Part shown: one piece after another, positions 44,941 through 56,519 of the stretch
How the letters are laid out: each line of letters begins with the position of its first letter
How positions within the stretch are numbered: position 1 is the stretch's first letter
Assembly: GCA_029237695.1 (NCBI GenBank)
Contig: CM055265.1
Span: forward strand, 41,347,840 to 41,411,839
Direction: 5' to 3'
DNA: 64,000 nucleotides
Origin: Conchocele bisecta
Lineage: Eukaryota > Mollusca > Bivalvia > Lucinida > Thyasiridae
Made by a program: the position numbers and the translations under genes
The notes under the pieces: model-generated
Databases searched by the model: none
Told to the model about the DNA's origin: nothing
The model's input: only the letters and a program-made list of their open reading frames with translations

Positions 44941-45509
44941 TTTTACCACTCAGTTGAACCGTCTTATCCGTGGTTCAAATGAGTGGTAGCAACATGTATT
45001 TGCACTGAGAATATAGAAAATAAATTTAAAAAATGTTGATAAAGTTTTTAATCTTTTGAATCTGTATCCCGCTGAAATTGGTCACTATCCGAGTCTACAC
45101 AGACTGTGAATGCCATATGACACATTTCTCAAGACACAAGAATAAGAGGTAGGTACAAATAAAACCTTTTTCCTAGGTAGGTAGGAAAAAGTTTTTATTT
45201 TGTAAACGTTTTGTCTTCTATCGACACCAGATCCATGGGCAATTTAGAGTAGTACATGTCATGGCTAACTATTTATAACTATTTACAACTATTTAACTCT
45301 TTGCATGCTGGGAAATTTGTGGGCTATAAATAGTTCAAAAATAGCAGATGACAATTGATTATATTTTCTTTTATTTCTCCTTATAAATGTCATGAATATG
45401 TCTTGGAATTTCATTAGAATTGTGTCCGGAGGACACAATTCTAATGAAATTTCAAGACATATTTACAGAGAGAAATAAAACATAAGATTATAAGGGACAT
45501 GAGAAGAGA

Positions 45510-46045
45510 AACAAATTTTCTGACCAATTTGATTAGTTCCTTCTAACGCATTCAAATTCGTTCTAACAATTTTGATTATTTCATTCTAATGCTTTCAATT
45601 CATTCTAACGATTTCTATTATTTCGTTCTAACGAATTTGAATTTGTTCTAATTATTTCATTATTTCGTTCTAGAGCGTTCAAATTAATTCTCACACATTC
45701 CAATTCGTTCTAATGCATTCAAATTCATTCTAACAATTTCAATTATTTCGTTCTGACGCATTCAAATTTGTTCGATTATTTCGTTCTAGAGCATTCCAAT
45801 TCATTCTCACACATTCCAATTCATTCTAATGCATTCAAATTCATTCTAACAATTTCAGTTATTTCGTTCTAACGCATTCAAATTCGTTCGAACGAATTTG
45901 AATGCGTTAGAATGAAATAATTGAAATTGTTAGAATGAATTTGAATGTATTAGAACGAATTAGAATGCGTTAGAACGATTTGGAATGCGTTAGAACAAAA
46001 TAATTGAAATCATTAGAACGAATTTGAACGAAATGATCAAATTGG
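45510..46045. repeat. Inverted array of ~20-25-bp CATTCAAATTCGTTCTAA units
   Basis: Units such as ACGCATTCAAATTCGTTCTA run in one direction to about 45890, then as their inverse (GAATTTGAATGCGTTAGAAC) to 46030, so the block can fold on itself around 45893. Confidence 0.75.
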
Positions 46046-46096
46046 TCCGAACATTGTTGACACAAACACTTTTTATTGGACGATGTCAGTGATTTT

Positions 46097-46458
46097 TATG
46101 CCACCGGGTTTCGAAGAAACGGGTGGCATATAGTGTTTGGACCGTCCGTCTGTCCGTCTGTCCGTCTGTCCGTCCGGGCACACATTAGGGTACTTATGTG
46201 GCTAGTCCCACAGGGTTATGGACTTGGTAAAGGATAGTGTTGGTTACAATTAGCCACCTAAAAAATCCTTTTATGTGGCTAAAAATCGTTTTATGTGGCT
46301 AATATTTAACATGTGATAAGCCACATAAGTATCCATTTGTAAGAACGTCCGTCCGTCCGTCCGTCCGTCCGTCACACTTTTCAGTTAACCACTTTGTTAC
46401 AGTTTCTCAAATAAACAAAACTGCAGGTGGCATCCGCGTTCGACAGACGCATTTCTTG
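46097..46458 (+). mobile_element. Helitron-like element, family C
   Basis: 5' end TATGCCACCGGGTTTCGAAG pairs with AAACGGGTGGCATA. It carries three CCGTCTGT steps and a later (CCGT)n run at 46348. The 3' end is hairpin GCGTTCGACAGACGC, then ATTTCTTG. Short (about 360 bp) and apparently complete. Confidence 0.65.
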
Positions 46459-46973
46459 TTTTCTATTATTATTATTTTTATTCACCAAAATTTCTAGGGT
46501 CGGCTTGAAAATCTAGGTAGGGTCGGGTAACTCGAAACAAACATATTTTTTTTAGTGTAATTGCCGCTCATATTTTTATTTTATTTCTGTGCGCTATTCC
46601 GATCATTTGACCTTTGTGCCATCATACGATCGGTCGCTCATTTAAGTAGCGTCAGCACGTCTGCCCCCTGTAATGATAGATAATGGTATTACAGGAAGCT
46701 AAGATTAATAGCCTCGAGAACTTATATCTCCCTTGCAGCGTTAAGGAGGCAATATATAATCATTAATTATCGAGAATTAATATTACTGTGGGTTTGATAC
46801 ACTGACGTAAACAACTGGGAATAGACAGTGTGACATTATTACCAGTATCTCATCGAGTAGCGCAAATGGGAGATAGATTATGAAAAAGTCTCCCATCTGT
46901 GCGACACTGCTATAACTTCATTACCATATGAGCCACCCGCCCCACTCATGCTCCCCAATGCCCAAGTTCAAAG

Positions 46974-47274
46974 TTAACCCTTAGACCGCTACACACAACA
47001 ATTGTCGTCTGCTGTTGCTTTTATAACTTGTATTTTTTCTCGATAAAAAAATGTTTTGACAACACTTCAGATTCTGAAGTGTTGTCAAAGCATGTTGTAA
47101 ATTATTCTAAAGTGCTGTCAAAGCATGGTCCATTGGAAATGATTCTGAAGTGTTGTCAAAGCATGTTGTAAATTATTCTAAAGTGCTGTCAAAGCATGTT
47201 TTTGATGATAAAAAAGGAAAAATAGAAAATAATCGGCAGACGACAAAACATTAAGATAGTTGTTTAAGGGTTAA
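46974..47274. mobile_element. TTAA MITE family P1 with an internal tandem duplication
   Basis: TTAACCCTTAGACCGCTACA ... AGTTGTTTAAGGGTTAA. The block GAAGTGTTGTCAAAGCATGT followed by TGTAAATTATTCTAAAG occurs twice (about 47076 and 47148). Confidence 0.75.
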
Positions 47275-47279
47275 ATGTC

Positions 47280-49260
47280 TCTTCTTTACCGTATCGATGT
47301 TTGGTTAGAAACTGCCTGTGCATGTTTATGATTCAGCCACCACAGCGATTGGCGGTGCTATTGTATTGCATTTATCCTTTAATCCATCACGGCTGGCCAT
47401 GGTCTGTTGTTTCGATCACAGACAATCCATGGTGTCAATAGCTCCTTTGGCTGGGACAAACCATAAGGGGACCATACCATATTTGCAACCAGCGTTGCCC
47501 TGGATCAGCCTGCGCCCTTGCATCTGCACAGTCTGATACGGGCCTATGCTGTTTGCCATTCAACCATTGAAGCAGGCCGACTATCAATTAGATCATATTT
47601 CTACCGAGTGCATTGCATAAATTGCATAGGATAAAGATATTCAATTACACTACCGCCTGAGCTAAGCTCGTCAATATTTGTCCATTTCTTTCTTTCAAAA
47701 TACTTGAATACTGTGCTTGAAATCAAGCAGCTTGATTGACTGAGCCTGAGCTGTGCCACAGCTCTGGCTCAGACAATCAAGCTGCTTGATTGCAACCTGA
47801 TATTGCCAATAGATGTTCAGAAACGTTGACATCTGAGCAAGATTAGCTCCGGCGGTGGTGTAGTGCTACAAATACTACAAATAGTTTGTTTAAACAAAAT
47901 TAAACGGGTCACGATTAAACCAATGAAAACATCGTTGGCATTACCAATTGATGTTCAGAAAAGTTGATAATCTGTGTAAGATTAACGCAGGCGGTTAAAT
48001 TGTGTGTAACCGCAAATGTCGTAAGGTCCCATTACTCATCTGGGTAGTCAGTTTAGGCGGAGACCAACTGTCATTCTGCTTTGTTTGTGTTGTGTCTGGG
48101 ATGGAGTTGGCCACATGCCTCGCTGCCTCGCATTCTAAGAGTAACTCTTTCAACACTAGAGACCTCTTGTCTAATACATGTATTTGCAAACAGTGTAGAT
48201 CCTGATGAACCATCTCATCAAGATCTGCACCATTTGTGGATAAAATTTATACCCCCAGCATACGAAGTACAGTCAAACCTGTGAACAACAACCGGCAAAG
48301 GGAAGTGGCCAAAGTGGCCATTGTTGACAGGTGGTCGTTGTTCCAAGGGTCAAACATTTTCCCGGTTTCACAACAAAGTCGGCCATGTATTTAGCTTTCT
48401 ATTGTAATCTATATGCATCTATGTACATGTAGGTCGAGGGGTATGTAGTTTTCGTAATTCCGTCCATCCTTCTACGTTAATGTTTTTTGTCGTTAATGAA
48501 TTGACCTCAAACTTCATATCATCATCCATATTTTAATTCCATACCACACCCATGTGGCCTTCATGTCCAAGGTCAAGGTTAAATTACTTAGAAATTTGCT
48601 TCCGTAAGATTTCTGGTACCCATTATCTATGCAACTGTAAGTCGGATTGACTTCAAACTTCATACACTTACTTATCATCATCCATATTTTCATTCCATAC
48701 CACACCCATGTGGCCTTCGTGTCCAAGGTCAAGGTCAAATTAAAGTTTTTAAATATTTGTGTTAAAGTATTTATTTGTTGGTCCAGGGGCGGCCAGAGGT
48801 ATACGTGAGCCCCTGCTCACTTTCTCTAGTTTTTTTAATGTTTGCAAAATGACCCCCTTTTCTGTATAATGGAACAGTTTCAAACTTAACATGAAATAGT
48901 CCATGTCAGTTACTTAGGGGTGGCAGGGTTGATGTCCCTGTGGTAATATTATAAGTAATTGGCATTTACAGTCATATTTATGACATTTGAAAGTAAATAG
49001 TGGACACCTATTGTTTTCAGTGTCTAGACTGGCGCTAATGGTACAAAGTTGTCTGCTAATTCTGCACACCTAATGCTTTTGAAATATGCCATGCCCATAT
49101 TCAGTCCAAATTACCTGAACGTTCAAGCAGTTCAAAGTTTTATGTATATGTAAAATATCATATAACGGTATGTTTTAAATGAGGTAGAATTAACAGAAAT
49201 GATAGTACCAGCCGTAGCTTTTTGGCTACTCTCACATTAGTGACATCACAATTATGAAAA
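47280..49260. other. LRRCC1 intron 4 part, repeats only
   Basis: V1-like piece (47480-47575), a hairpin AATCAAGCAGCTTGATTG with inverse (47720-47795), P2 fragment (48140-48250), and the tandem pair at 48.5-48.75 kb. No gene found. Confidence 0.45.
48500..48750 (+). repeat. Two tandem ~145-bp units with TGACCTC/AAGGTCAAGGTCA
   Basis: The blocks ACTTCATA...TATCATCATCCATA, CATACCACACCCATGTGGCC and GTCCAAGGTCAAGG occur twice. They resemble the internal units of the Helitron-like elements; ends were not found. Confidence 0.5.
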
Positions 49261-49278
49261 TAGTTTTCACTCATATCA

Positions 49279-49587
49279 GTAGCCTATTTCACGAACATTG
49301 CAAAGTGTACTTTTCTAGCAAAGTATACTTTGAGGGAGAAATTTTCAATTTTTAGGATAAATTTATTAATTTTTATTATACTGAATTTATTACATTATCA
49401 CAGCCATTTAGGCTGTGATAATATAATAAATTCAGTATAATAATTCTGCATTCTTTTAATCATCAAATATATGCAGTCGTTAGTTCTATATTAAATAATG
49501 CATTTGGGAAAAATAAGTGATTACTCCCTCAAAGTATACTTTGCTAGATAAGTATACTTTGCAATTTTGATGAAATCGGCTACAGGT
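49279..49587. mobile_element. MITE family T1, second intact copy
   Basis: Same outer arms and core palindrome as the copy at 11.6 kb (TATTACATTATCACAGCC and inverse), in reverse layout. Confidence 0.75.
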
Positions 49588-49818
49588 TTGTTTCCACAGA
49601 ACAACCAACATGGGTAATGTTTAGACACAATAGTGATAACTATTCCAATTCTCGTGCAAGATCATCAATGCTAATTTTCGTCGTCTTCTGTTGGGTTTCG
49701 AAAGTTTATAATATTCTTCCGCTTGCAATTTTTGCAATTTTGATGAAATCGGCTACAGGATTGAACAAATAACATTCATTTCATTCTGATGATATGCCAT
49801 TTTGTTTGTGAAAAGTCC

Positions 49819-50047
49819 TTAACCCTTTCCCTGTTTTGCGATATTTCGACTCTTCCAAATCGAAAACATCTGAATAAAAGAATCAAATGCCGGGTCAAAT
49901 GATGGTTAAATTATTTTATAGAGTAGAAAACATTGTGGAAAAAGGAGAAATTGCTTGTTACAAGCAATTTCTCCTTTTCCCACAATGTTTTCAAAAGACA
50001 TCTTCTGCAGAGGTGTGAAAAGTCGTCTCTATCAGGGAAAGGGTTAA
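49819..50047. mobile_element. TTAA MITE family P3
   Basis: TTAACCCTTTCCCTG ... ATCAGGGAAAGGGTTAA, with the central stem GGAGAAATTGCTTG/CAAGCAATTTCTCC. Same TTAA/CCCTT rule, different interior. Confidence 0.7.
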
Positions 50048-50265
50048 TATTTTCTTTATAATTATGTTGGCAGAAGTATACGCCGTCAAAAAATTAAAAT
50101 AATTATTTAAAAAAAAAATCACACCCGTAAAGGTGTATTCTGAATGCAATGTGTTAATGTGTGACATTTATTTGCTATTTTACACAAAAAAACAAGACAA
50201 ACAACTAGTAATCGGTATTTATGACTATATTTCTGGCAATGACTTGTGAAAATAAAAATCGCTAT

Positions 50266-50463
50266 TTAACCCTTACATGCTGAATTAATTTGTGACGTCT
50301 GCTGAATATTTTTTATTTTCCATTTTTCTCATCAAAAACTTGGTTTGGCAGCACTTTATGGAAATGATTCTAAAATGCTGCCAAACCATGTTTTTACTGA
50401 GAGAAAAGACAAAATATGAATTAACAGCAGACGACTAGTTTCGGTTCCCGCATTCTAAGGGTG
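50266..50463. mobile_element. TTAA MITE family P1-like, abutting a P2 fragment
   Basis: TTAACCCTTACATGCTGAAT ... CGCATTCTAAGGGTGAA, with GGTTTGGCAGCACTTTATGG and its inverse. Its right end is shared with a P2 fragment (50463-50667). Confidence 0.6.
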
Positions 50464-50834
50464 AACCCTTTCAACACCACGGGCCTGTATTATAGTGGTA
50501 TTGGCAAATAATGTAGATCCAGATTTTCACATTTTTTGAGAACAAAAAGACCCCCTTTTCATAAATGGACTACCGGTAGTCGGAACATCGTTTTGTGACA
50601 ATTGGATTGATTGCAAAATTAATATATCAAAATCCATTCCAGTTACTTAGGGGTGAAACAGTTAAGACTGTTTAACGTCAATTTATATTCTATTCCATGC
50701 TAAAGTTAACTGGGTTGTAGTGCAATCTATCTGGGGAAAACCCGCTATTGGTGACGTAATTCCTTTCACCTATTCAGTTACCACTGCCTACTGGTATGCT
50801 GCAGATAAGACGCAAAGACACACCCGCTGGAAAT

Positions 50835-51042
50835 ACAGGTGGAAGACTCGGACCTGTGACACAAAAAAAAATGCCCATTACAAAAATTCCATTACCCCAC
50901 CCACTTGGTCTCGTACACTACTATCTTCCATTATGGAAGATAGTAGTGTACGAGACCAAGTGGGTGGGGTAATGGATTTTTTGTAATGGGCATTTTTTTT
51001 TTGTGTCACGGGTCCGAGTGTTCCACCTGTGGCTGGAAACTC
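50835..51042. mobile_element. Long palindromic MITE, ~90-bp arms
   Basis: GGAAATACAGGTGGAAGACT ... inverse; the centre is GATAGTAGTGTACGAGACCA and its inverse around ATTAT. High arm identity suggests a young insertion. Confidence 0.75.
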
Positions 51043-51853
51043 TTCAAAGCTATATTACAAGATATTTTCACCATTTCACCATTTCACCATTCACCACACT
51101 ACTGCATAATCACCACAAACATTGTAATACCTTAATACACAATGTATATGCTCAATAAGCAAAAAAATTGAATTGTACAATGCGAGAACTTAAGCTAGTA
51201 TCTCACTGGGCTGCCACTGTTGGCGACAAATTGCAAACGGCATTTTCCAAAATGTCTCGAAACGTTCGCAAGGGTTCTCAATTTCCTCGCGTGAGTCGCA
51301 GGGCCTCTTTCGTGTCGCTGGAATTTTGAACATGTTCAAAAAATTTGCGCAGCAGGTGTCTCGAACCTGTCTCAAACCCTATGAAACTTAATTGTGATTG
51401 ATTGGAGACAAAAATGAGAATCGGACATTCCGGGCGCGAGACAGACGCGAACTGCCCTGGGACCCCGTACGATAAAAGTGCTTAATTAAATTCTGTCGTC
51501 TGCTGTTTATTTTCTTTCTATTTTCCTCATCAAAAACATGCTTTGACATCCAATGAAAATGATTCTAAATGATTCTTAATGCAATCAGTGCCAATGACAA
51601 TCACCATTTATCGTCTGTAATCTGATTTCCGAAACACGAATAACACATATATTTGTGTTTCTCATATCTGTTAGCATGCGGTGTTGTAGATTCCAGACAT
51701 ATTTTGCAATTATACCAGTGTCTGTCACTCTCTATCGCCAGTGCAATATTGCTTATATTTATATTGCAACTAAATTGTCCTGGTGAGTGTGCATTTCGGC
51801 AAAGCTGGAACTATTCTTTGTGTCTTGATGTATTTGAATACTTATGCCTCTAT

Positions 51854-52047
51854 CAGAGCTCCAGTTAAGGTGCGTAATTTGGAGGTAAATTTCTTCTTAT
51901 TTCTCCATCAAAAATGGCAAGTTGGGAGTGCTTTAGAATCGTCTCAATGAGACGATTCTAAAGCACTCCCAACTTGTCATTTTTGATGAACAAATAACAA
52001 AATTTCACCCCAAGTTGGTAAAATTACGCACCTTAACTGGAGCTCTG
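51854..52047. mobile_element. TIR element C1-like palindrome
   Basis: Ends CAGAGCTCCAGTTAAGGTGC and GCACCTTAACTGGAGCTCTG, with a long stem (GGGAGTGCTTTAGAATCGTC and inverse). TCTAT flanks both sides. Confidence 0.7.
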
Positions 52048-52261
52048 TCTATGCCATAGCTAAAGACATAATTATTGCATAGGCATGGCCGTGTTATTTC
52101 AACACTCCTAATCCTTGCACACAGTGTTTATCCAGATGAGCCGGCTCATAACAAGCTGTCTCTTCAGTTGCAAACAGTGTTGATCAAGATGAGCCAGCTC
52201 GTAATGAGCCTTCTCATCAGTATATGTACCGTTTGTGGGTAGTTTCTATTTTTGTGCTTGG

Positions 52262-52882
52262 TAGAGACGGAGGCATACAGTGTTTGGACTGTGTGTCCGT
52301 GTTTCCGTGTGTCTGGCACATTAAGGAGTTCAAATTCTGCTATAACTTCTATATTCCTTGAAGGATTACTGAAATATTTCAACAAAACAGTACACCTGTT
52401 TACAAATGCCACACATCAATGCTGTCCTTAATATGACCTTGACCTTTTGACCACCTTTGAACTTTTTCCCACATTAAAAAGTTTGCCAGAGTTTCGAAAT
52501 TATGTTATAGCTTCTATATCTATTGCAGGATTACTTAAATATTCAACACAGTATACCTGTGGACAAATGCCACACATCCATGCTGCCCTTAATATGACCT
52601 TGACCTTTTGACCTTGAAAACTTTCAACTTTTTCCCACATTAAGAAGTTTGCCGTAGTTTCTCCATTCTGTCATAACTTCTATATTCCTTGAAGGATTAA
52701 TATTTTGATACATCATACTTGTGGACAAATGCCACACATCAATACTGCCCTTAAAATTACCTTGACCTTTTGACATTCATAAATGTCCTTGTGAATACTT
52801 ATTACTTTGGTTAATTAACTTTGCGGCAGTTTCTCCAATCTGCCACCGGGGGCATTCGTGTGCCGACAGGCCACATTTCTTG
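52262..52882 (+). mobile_element. Helitron-like element, family C-related, with ~180-bp units
   Basis: Starts with a degraded 5' end (GGAGGCATACAGTGTTTGGA). It has three tandem units with AACTTCTATATTCCTTGAAG, GCCACACATCAATGCTG and ATGACCTTGACCTTTTGAC (about 52335, 52500, 52675). The 3' end is TGCCGACAGGCCACATTTCTTG. Confidence 0.55.
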
Positions 52883-52892
52883 TTCACACTAA

Positions 52893-53000
52893 CATAGTAT
52901 TTCCATCCCACTGGTCTTTTGGATAAGACTTGAAACTGAGGCCCGGTTCCCTAAATGAACTTAGTTGTTGCTGAGATGTTGAACCCATTCACTTTCACTT
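52893..53000 (+). mobile_element. SINE fragment (body and tail)
   Basis: CCCACTGGTCTTTTGGATAA, GAAACTGAGGCCCGGTTCCC and GTTGAACCCATTCACTTTCA correspond to the SINE body at 14460. It starts directly after the 3' end of a Helitron-like element. Confidence 0.5.
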
Positions 53001-53195
53001 TTTTTCTATTTTTTTTTTACAAAAATATTCATTTTTTGATTAATGGAATTGTCTGTCTGTCAGTTATCATGAAAGAGTTAAGGGCAATTACTTTGGGATG
53101 AAAGGGTTAAACTTTATTTATTTTACTATTACAAACAAAGATGAGATCACTTATAAATACTGGCAATCGCACAGATGGAGATGTAAGGGCAGACC

Positions 53196-53402
53196 TTAAC
53201 CCTCAGAAGGCTGGCACCGAAAACTGTCGTCTGCTGTTGTAACTTATTTTGTATTTTCTCAAAATAAAAACATGGTTTGGCAGCATTTTATAATCATTTC
53301 CATTGGAAATGATTCTAAAATGCTGTCCAACCATGTTTTTGATAAGAAAAATGGAAAATAAACAGCAGACGACAAATGTTAATTCAGCACTGTAAGGGTT
53401 AA
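53196..53402. mobile_element. TTAA MITE family P1-like, full palindrome
   Basis: TTAACCCTCAGAAGGCTGGC ... AGCACTGTAAGGGTTAA; central stem AATCATTTCCATTGGAAATGATT. Confidence 0.7.
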
Positions 53403-53665
53403 TGAGCAGGAAACTCACTTGAAACACCATGATAGCATCTAGCATGCTGCTCCGGTTGGCGATCGTACCGGGATTCCATTGGTGAGAAGTGTGCTCGTTC
53501 CGAATTGCGCTAACCGGACAACTGGCCCTGTCACGATAAAACGTTTGGAGCATGTAATCAGGACTTTTGATTTCTCCAGATGTAGAATTCCGCATTTGCA
53601 ATGAGAATTTCTTCACTTTCCAATGTCATTTACAGAAAATATCACATTTTTATCTTTAAATATTT

Positions 53666-53856
53666 TTAACCCTTACTACGCGGAGCTAAATTTTGTCGTC
53701 TGCTGGAAATGTTTTATTTTCAATATTTCTCGACAAAAGCCTGTTTTGACACTGGATACCATTCTCATGTGCTGTCAAAACTGTTTTTGTTAACAATTAA
53801 GGCAAAAATGAAAGACAGCAGACGACAATTTCTGTCTACAGCGCAGTGAGAGTTAA
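53666..53856. mobile_element. TTAA MITE family P1-like
   Basis: TTAACCCTTACTACGCGG ... GCGCAGTGAGAGTTAA, with GTCGTCTGCTGG and CAGCAGACGAC arms. It ends about 200 bp before LRRCC1 exon 5. Confidence 0.65.
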
Positions 53857-54052
53857 TGAAAAAATCGCAACTTCTTAGCAACAAAATCATAGGTTTTGTC
53901 TCATATTACTTGATCTTGAACGTCAATGTGAGTCTTGTAAACTCCTGAAGGTTCCTTGCGTCAAATGGCCTTTACAACTAGCTATAGTAACGTCATCTTC
54001 GGTACATATTTTATTTAAAATATATTGGTACATTACATACATTGTATTACAG

Positions 54053-54137
54053 AGTGGACGAGCTTACACGACAATATGCGAGCCTGGAGAACGAATTTCG
54101 CCAAGCCCTACAGATAGAGTCCAGTCGATTTCAACAG
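54053..54137 (+). CDS. LRRCC1: LRRCC1 exon (window exon 5), coiled coil
   Basis: An 85-nt exon from acceptor TTGTATTACAG to donor CAACAG/GTACGG, phase 2 in and 0 out. It completes a lysine and encodes VDELTRQYASLENEFRQAL then QIESSRFQQ, closely matching human 'LSQQYMDLENEFRIAL...EARRFQD'. It follows a 32.4-kb intron and is followed within about 140 bp by a 28-bp satellite array, so the next exon must lie beyond at least 9.8 kb of satellite. Confidence 0.85.
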
Positions 54138-54719
54138 GTACGGTTTCTCACCTTTTACTCATTCAAGTGTGTGGTTGGTTGTGAACATGTGAAGGGTAAG
54201 TTAAAGATGGGGTTCATCCTTACCGTAATCCCAATATCCCTGGTTGGTCCCCAGGTACGTTTTTGGCTCTCTGGCATCCTCACAACGTAATGCTTTGCCC
54301 CCTATCCTCACAGCATAATCGTTCACTCCCTATCCTCACAACATAATGGTTCGTCCCCTATCCTCACAATGTAATGGTTCCTCCCCTATCCTCACAACAT
54401 AATGGTTCACCCCCTATCCTCACAACATAATGGTTTGCCCCCTATCCTCACAACATAATGGTTCACCCCTACCCTCACACCATAATGGTTCACCCTATCC
54501 TCATAATGTAATGGTTCACCACCTATCCTTACAACATAATGGTTCACCACCTATCCTCACAATGTAATGATTCATCCCTACCCTCACACCGTAATGGTTC
54601 ACCCCTATCTACATAACGTAATGGTTCACCCACTATCCTCACAACATAATGGTTCGCCCCTATCCTCACAATATAATGGTTCACCCCCTACCCTCACAAT
54701 GTAATGGTTCACCCCTACC

Positions 54720-55120
54720 CGTGGGTGGCAGGTGGGAGCATGCGATGGATAATTTAACGATCGGGGTTCATCCTTACCGGAATCGCGACTGGAGACCTGG
54801 TTTGGCCCTCACATACGTCTTTGGCATTTTGTATGTGACAGTTGAATCTGGTTATACCCCTTATAAGAGTAATCCTACCGGTATTACTTTTAAATAGGGG
54901 AAGGGGCCAAGTGGCCCTGGTGCGGTATGGACCTGGCACCAGGTCAGGTTATTCTAATTTCAGCGCTGAATATGTTGCATCTCGATGTAAATAATCCGTT
55001 CTGATTTTGGGATTTTCCCCCCAATGCAGCAGGTTAAAACGGGATCGAACCTGTTTGCCCGGCCTTACATGACCTTAGCAGTTGATAGGCCGTTAAACAC
55101 CAATAAACAAACAAACAAAC
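54720..55120 (+). mobile_element. Dispersed repeat R1 inserted in the satellite
   Basis: About 400 bp starting GTGGGTGGCAGGTGGGAGCA, with GGACCTGGCACCAGGTCAGG and TATTCTAATTTCAG, ending TAGGCCGTTAAACACCAATA plus an AAAC tail. Related copies lie at 12134-12420, 43420-43775 and 44715-44940, and its 5' part at 54163-54260. The 3' GGCCGTTAAACACC and short microsatellite tail suggest a retroposon; no coding sequence is seen. Confidence 0.65.
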
Positions 55121-55292
55121 ACCCCCACCCTACTTCCCCCAACACTTGTAATCCAAGACACCCCCTAACCCTCAACCCTGGTTAATGGCAAACCCACCCC
55201 CTACCCTCCAACACTGTAATGGTTCACCCCCTATCCTCACTACATAATGGTTCATCCCCTATCCTCACAATGTAATGGTTCGCCCCCTATAC

Positions 55293-56300
55293 TCACAATG
55301 TAATGGTTCGCCCCCTATCCTCACAATGTAATGGTTCGCCTCTATCCTCACAACATAATGGTTCGCCCCCTATCCTCACACTGTAATTGTTCCCCCTATC
55401 AACATAATGGTCCACCCCTATCCTCACAATGTAATGGTTCACCCCTATCCTCACAAAGTAATGGTTTGCCCGGCCTATCCTCACAATGTAATGATTCACC
55501 CCCTATCCTCACATTGTAATGGTTCACCCCCTATCCTCACAACATAATGGTTCACCCCCTATCCTCACAACATCATGGTTTGCCTACTACTCTCACAACA
55601 ATGGTTCGCCCCCTATCCTCACAACGTAATGGTTCGCCCCCTATCCTCACAATGTAATGGTTCGCCCCCTATCCTCACGACGTAATGGTTCGCCCCCTAT
55701 CCTCATAAGATAATTGTTCACCCCCTATCCTCACAACATAATGGTTCACCCCCTATCCTCACAATGTAATGGTTCACCCCCTATCCTCACAACATAATGG
55801 TTCACCCCCTATCCTCACAACATCATGGTTTGCCTACTACTCTCACAACATGGTTCGCCCCCCCTATCCTCCCCCCCCCACAACGTAATGGTTCGCCCCC
55901 TATCCTCACAATGTAATGGTTCGCCCCCTATCCTCACGACGTAATGGTTTGCCCCCTATCCTCATAAGATAATTGTTCACCCCCTATCCTCACAACATAA
56001 TGGTTCACCCCCTATCCTCACAATGTAATGGTTCGCCCCCTATATCTCACAATGTAATGGTTCGCCCCCTATCCTCACAATGTAATGGTTCGCCTCTATC
56101 CTCACAACGTAATGGTTCGCCCCCTATCCTCACACTGTAATTGTTCCCCCTATCAACATAATGGTCCACCCCTATCCTCACAATGTAATGGTTCACCCCT
56201 ATCCTCACAAAGTAATGGTTTGCCCGGCCTATCCTCACAATGTAATGATTCACCCCCTATCCTCACATTGTAATGGTTCACCCCCTATCCTCACAACATA
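55293..56300 (+). repeat. ~754-bp higher-order duplication inside the 28-bp satellite
   Basis: A distinctive unit order, including CACTGTAATTGTTCCCCCTA and GTTTGCCCGGCC, occurs at about 55.33-55.5 kb and again 754 bp later at 56.08-56.25 kb with almost no change. Other marker units (CATCATGGTTTGCCTACTAC near 55.57, 55.83 and 56.33 kb) also recur. Confidence 0.8.
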
Positions 56301-56519
56301 ATGGTTCACCCCCTATCCTCAAAACATCATGGTTTGCCTACTACTCTCACAACATAATGGTTCGCCCCCTATCCTCACAACGTAATGGTTCGCCCCCTAT
56401 CCTCACAATGTAATGGTCGCCCCCTATCCTCACGACGTAATGGTTCGCCCCCTATCCTCATAAGATAATGGTTCACCCCCTATCCTCACAACATAATGGT
56501 TCACCCCCTATCCTCACAA

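Larger units (their letters stand above)
3880..54137 (+). other. LRRCC1: LRRCC1 gene, partial (five internal exons and four introns)
   Basis: Five exons read in order give one uninterrupted coiled-coil protein segment of about 198 residues. I see matching splice phases at all four joins. From memory of vertebrate LRRCC1 (CLERC), a centriole/centrosome protein needed for spindle and cilium organisation, the segment aligns collinearly and without gaps over its last 70 residues, including REQEHR, then EEVKRVEREH, then ASLENEFRQAL (human ...KEQEHR, KEEKKHE, LENEFRIAL). The LRR N-terminus lies upstream of the window and the C-terminal coiled coil lies beyond the satellite or past the window end. 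Introns are about 6.3, 2.9, 8.2 and 32.4 kb and are almost wholly repeats. Confidence 0.82.

Noticed and set aside
53203..53616. 137-aa minus-strand frame
   Set aside because: Much of it is the palindromic P1-like MITE; no family resemblance.
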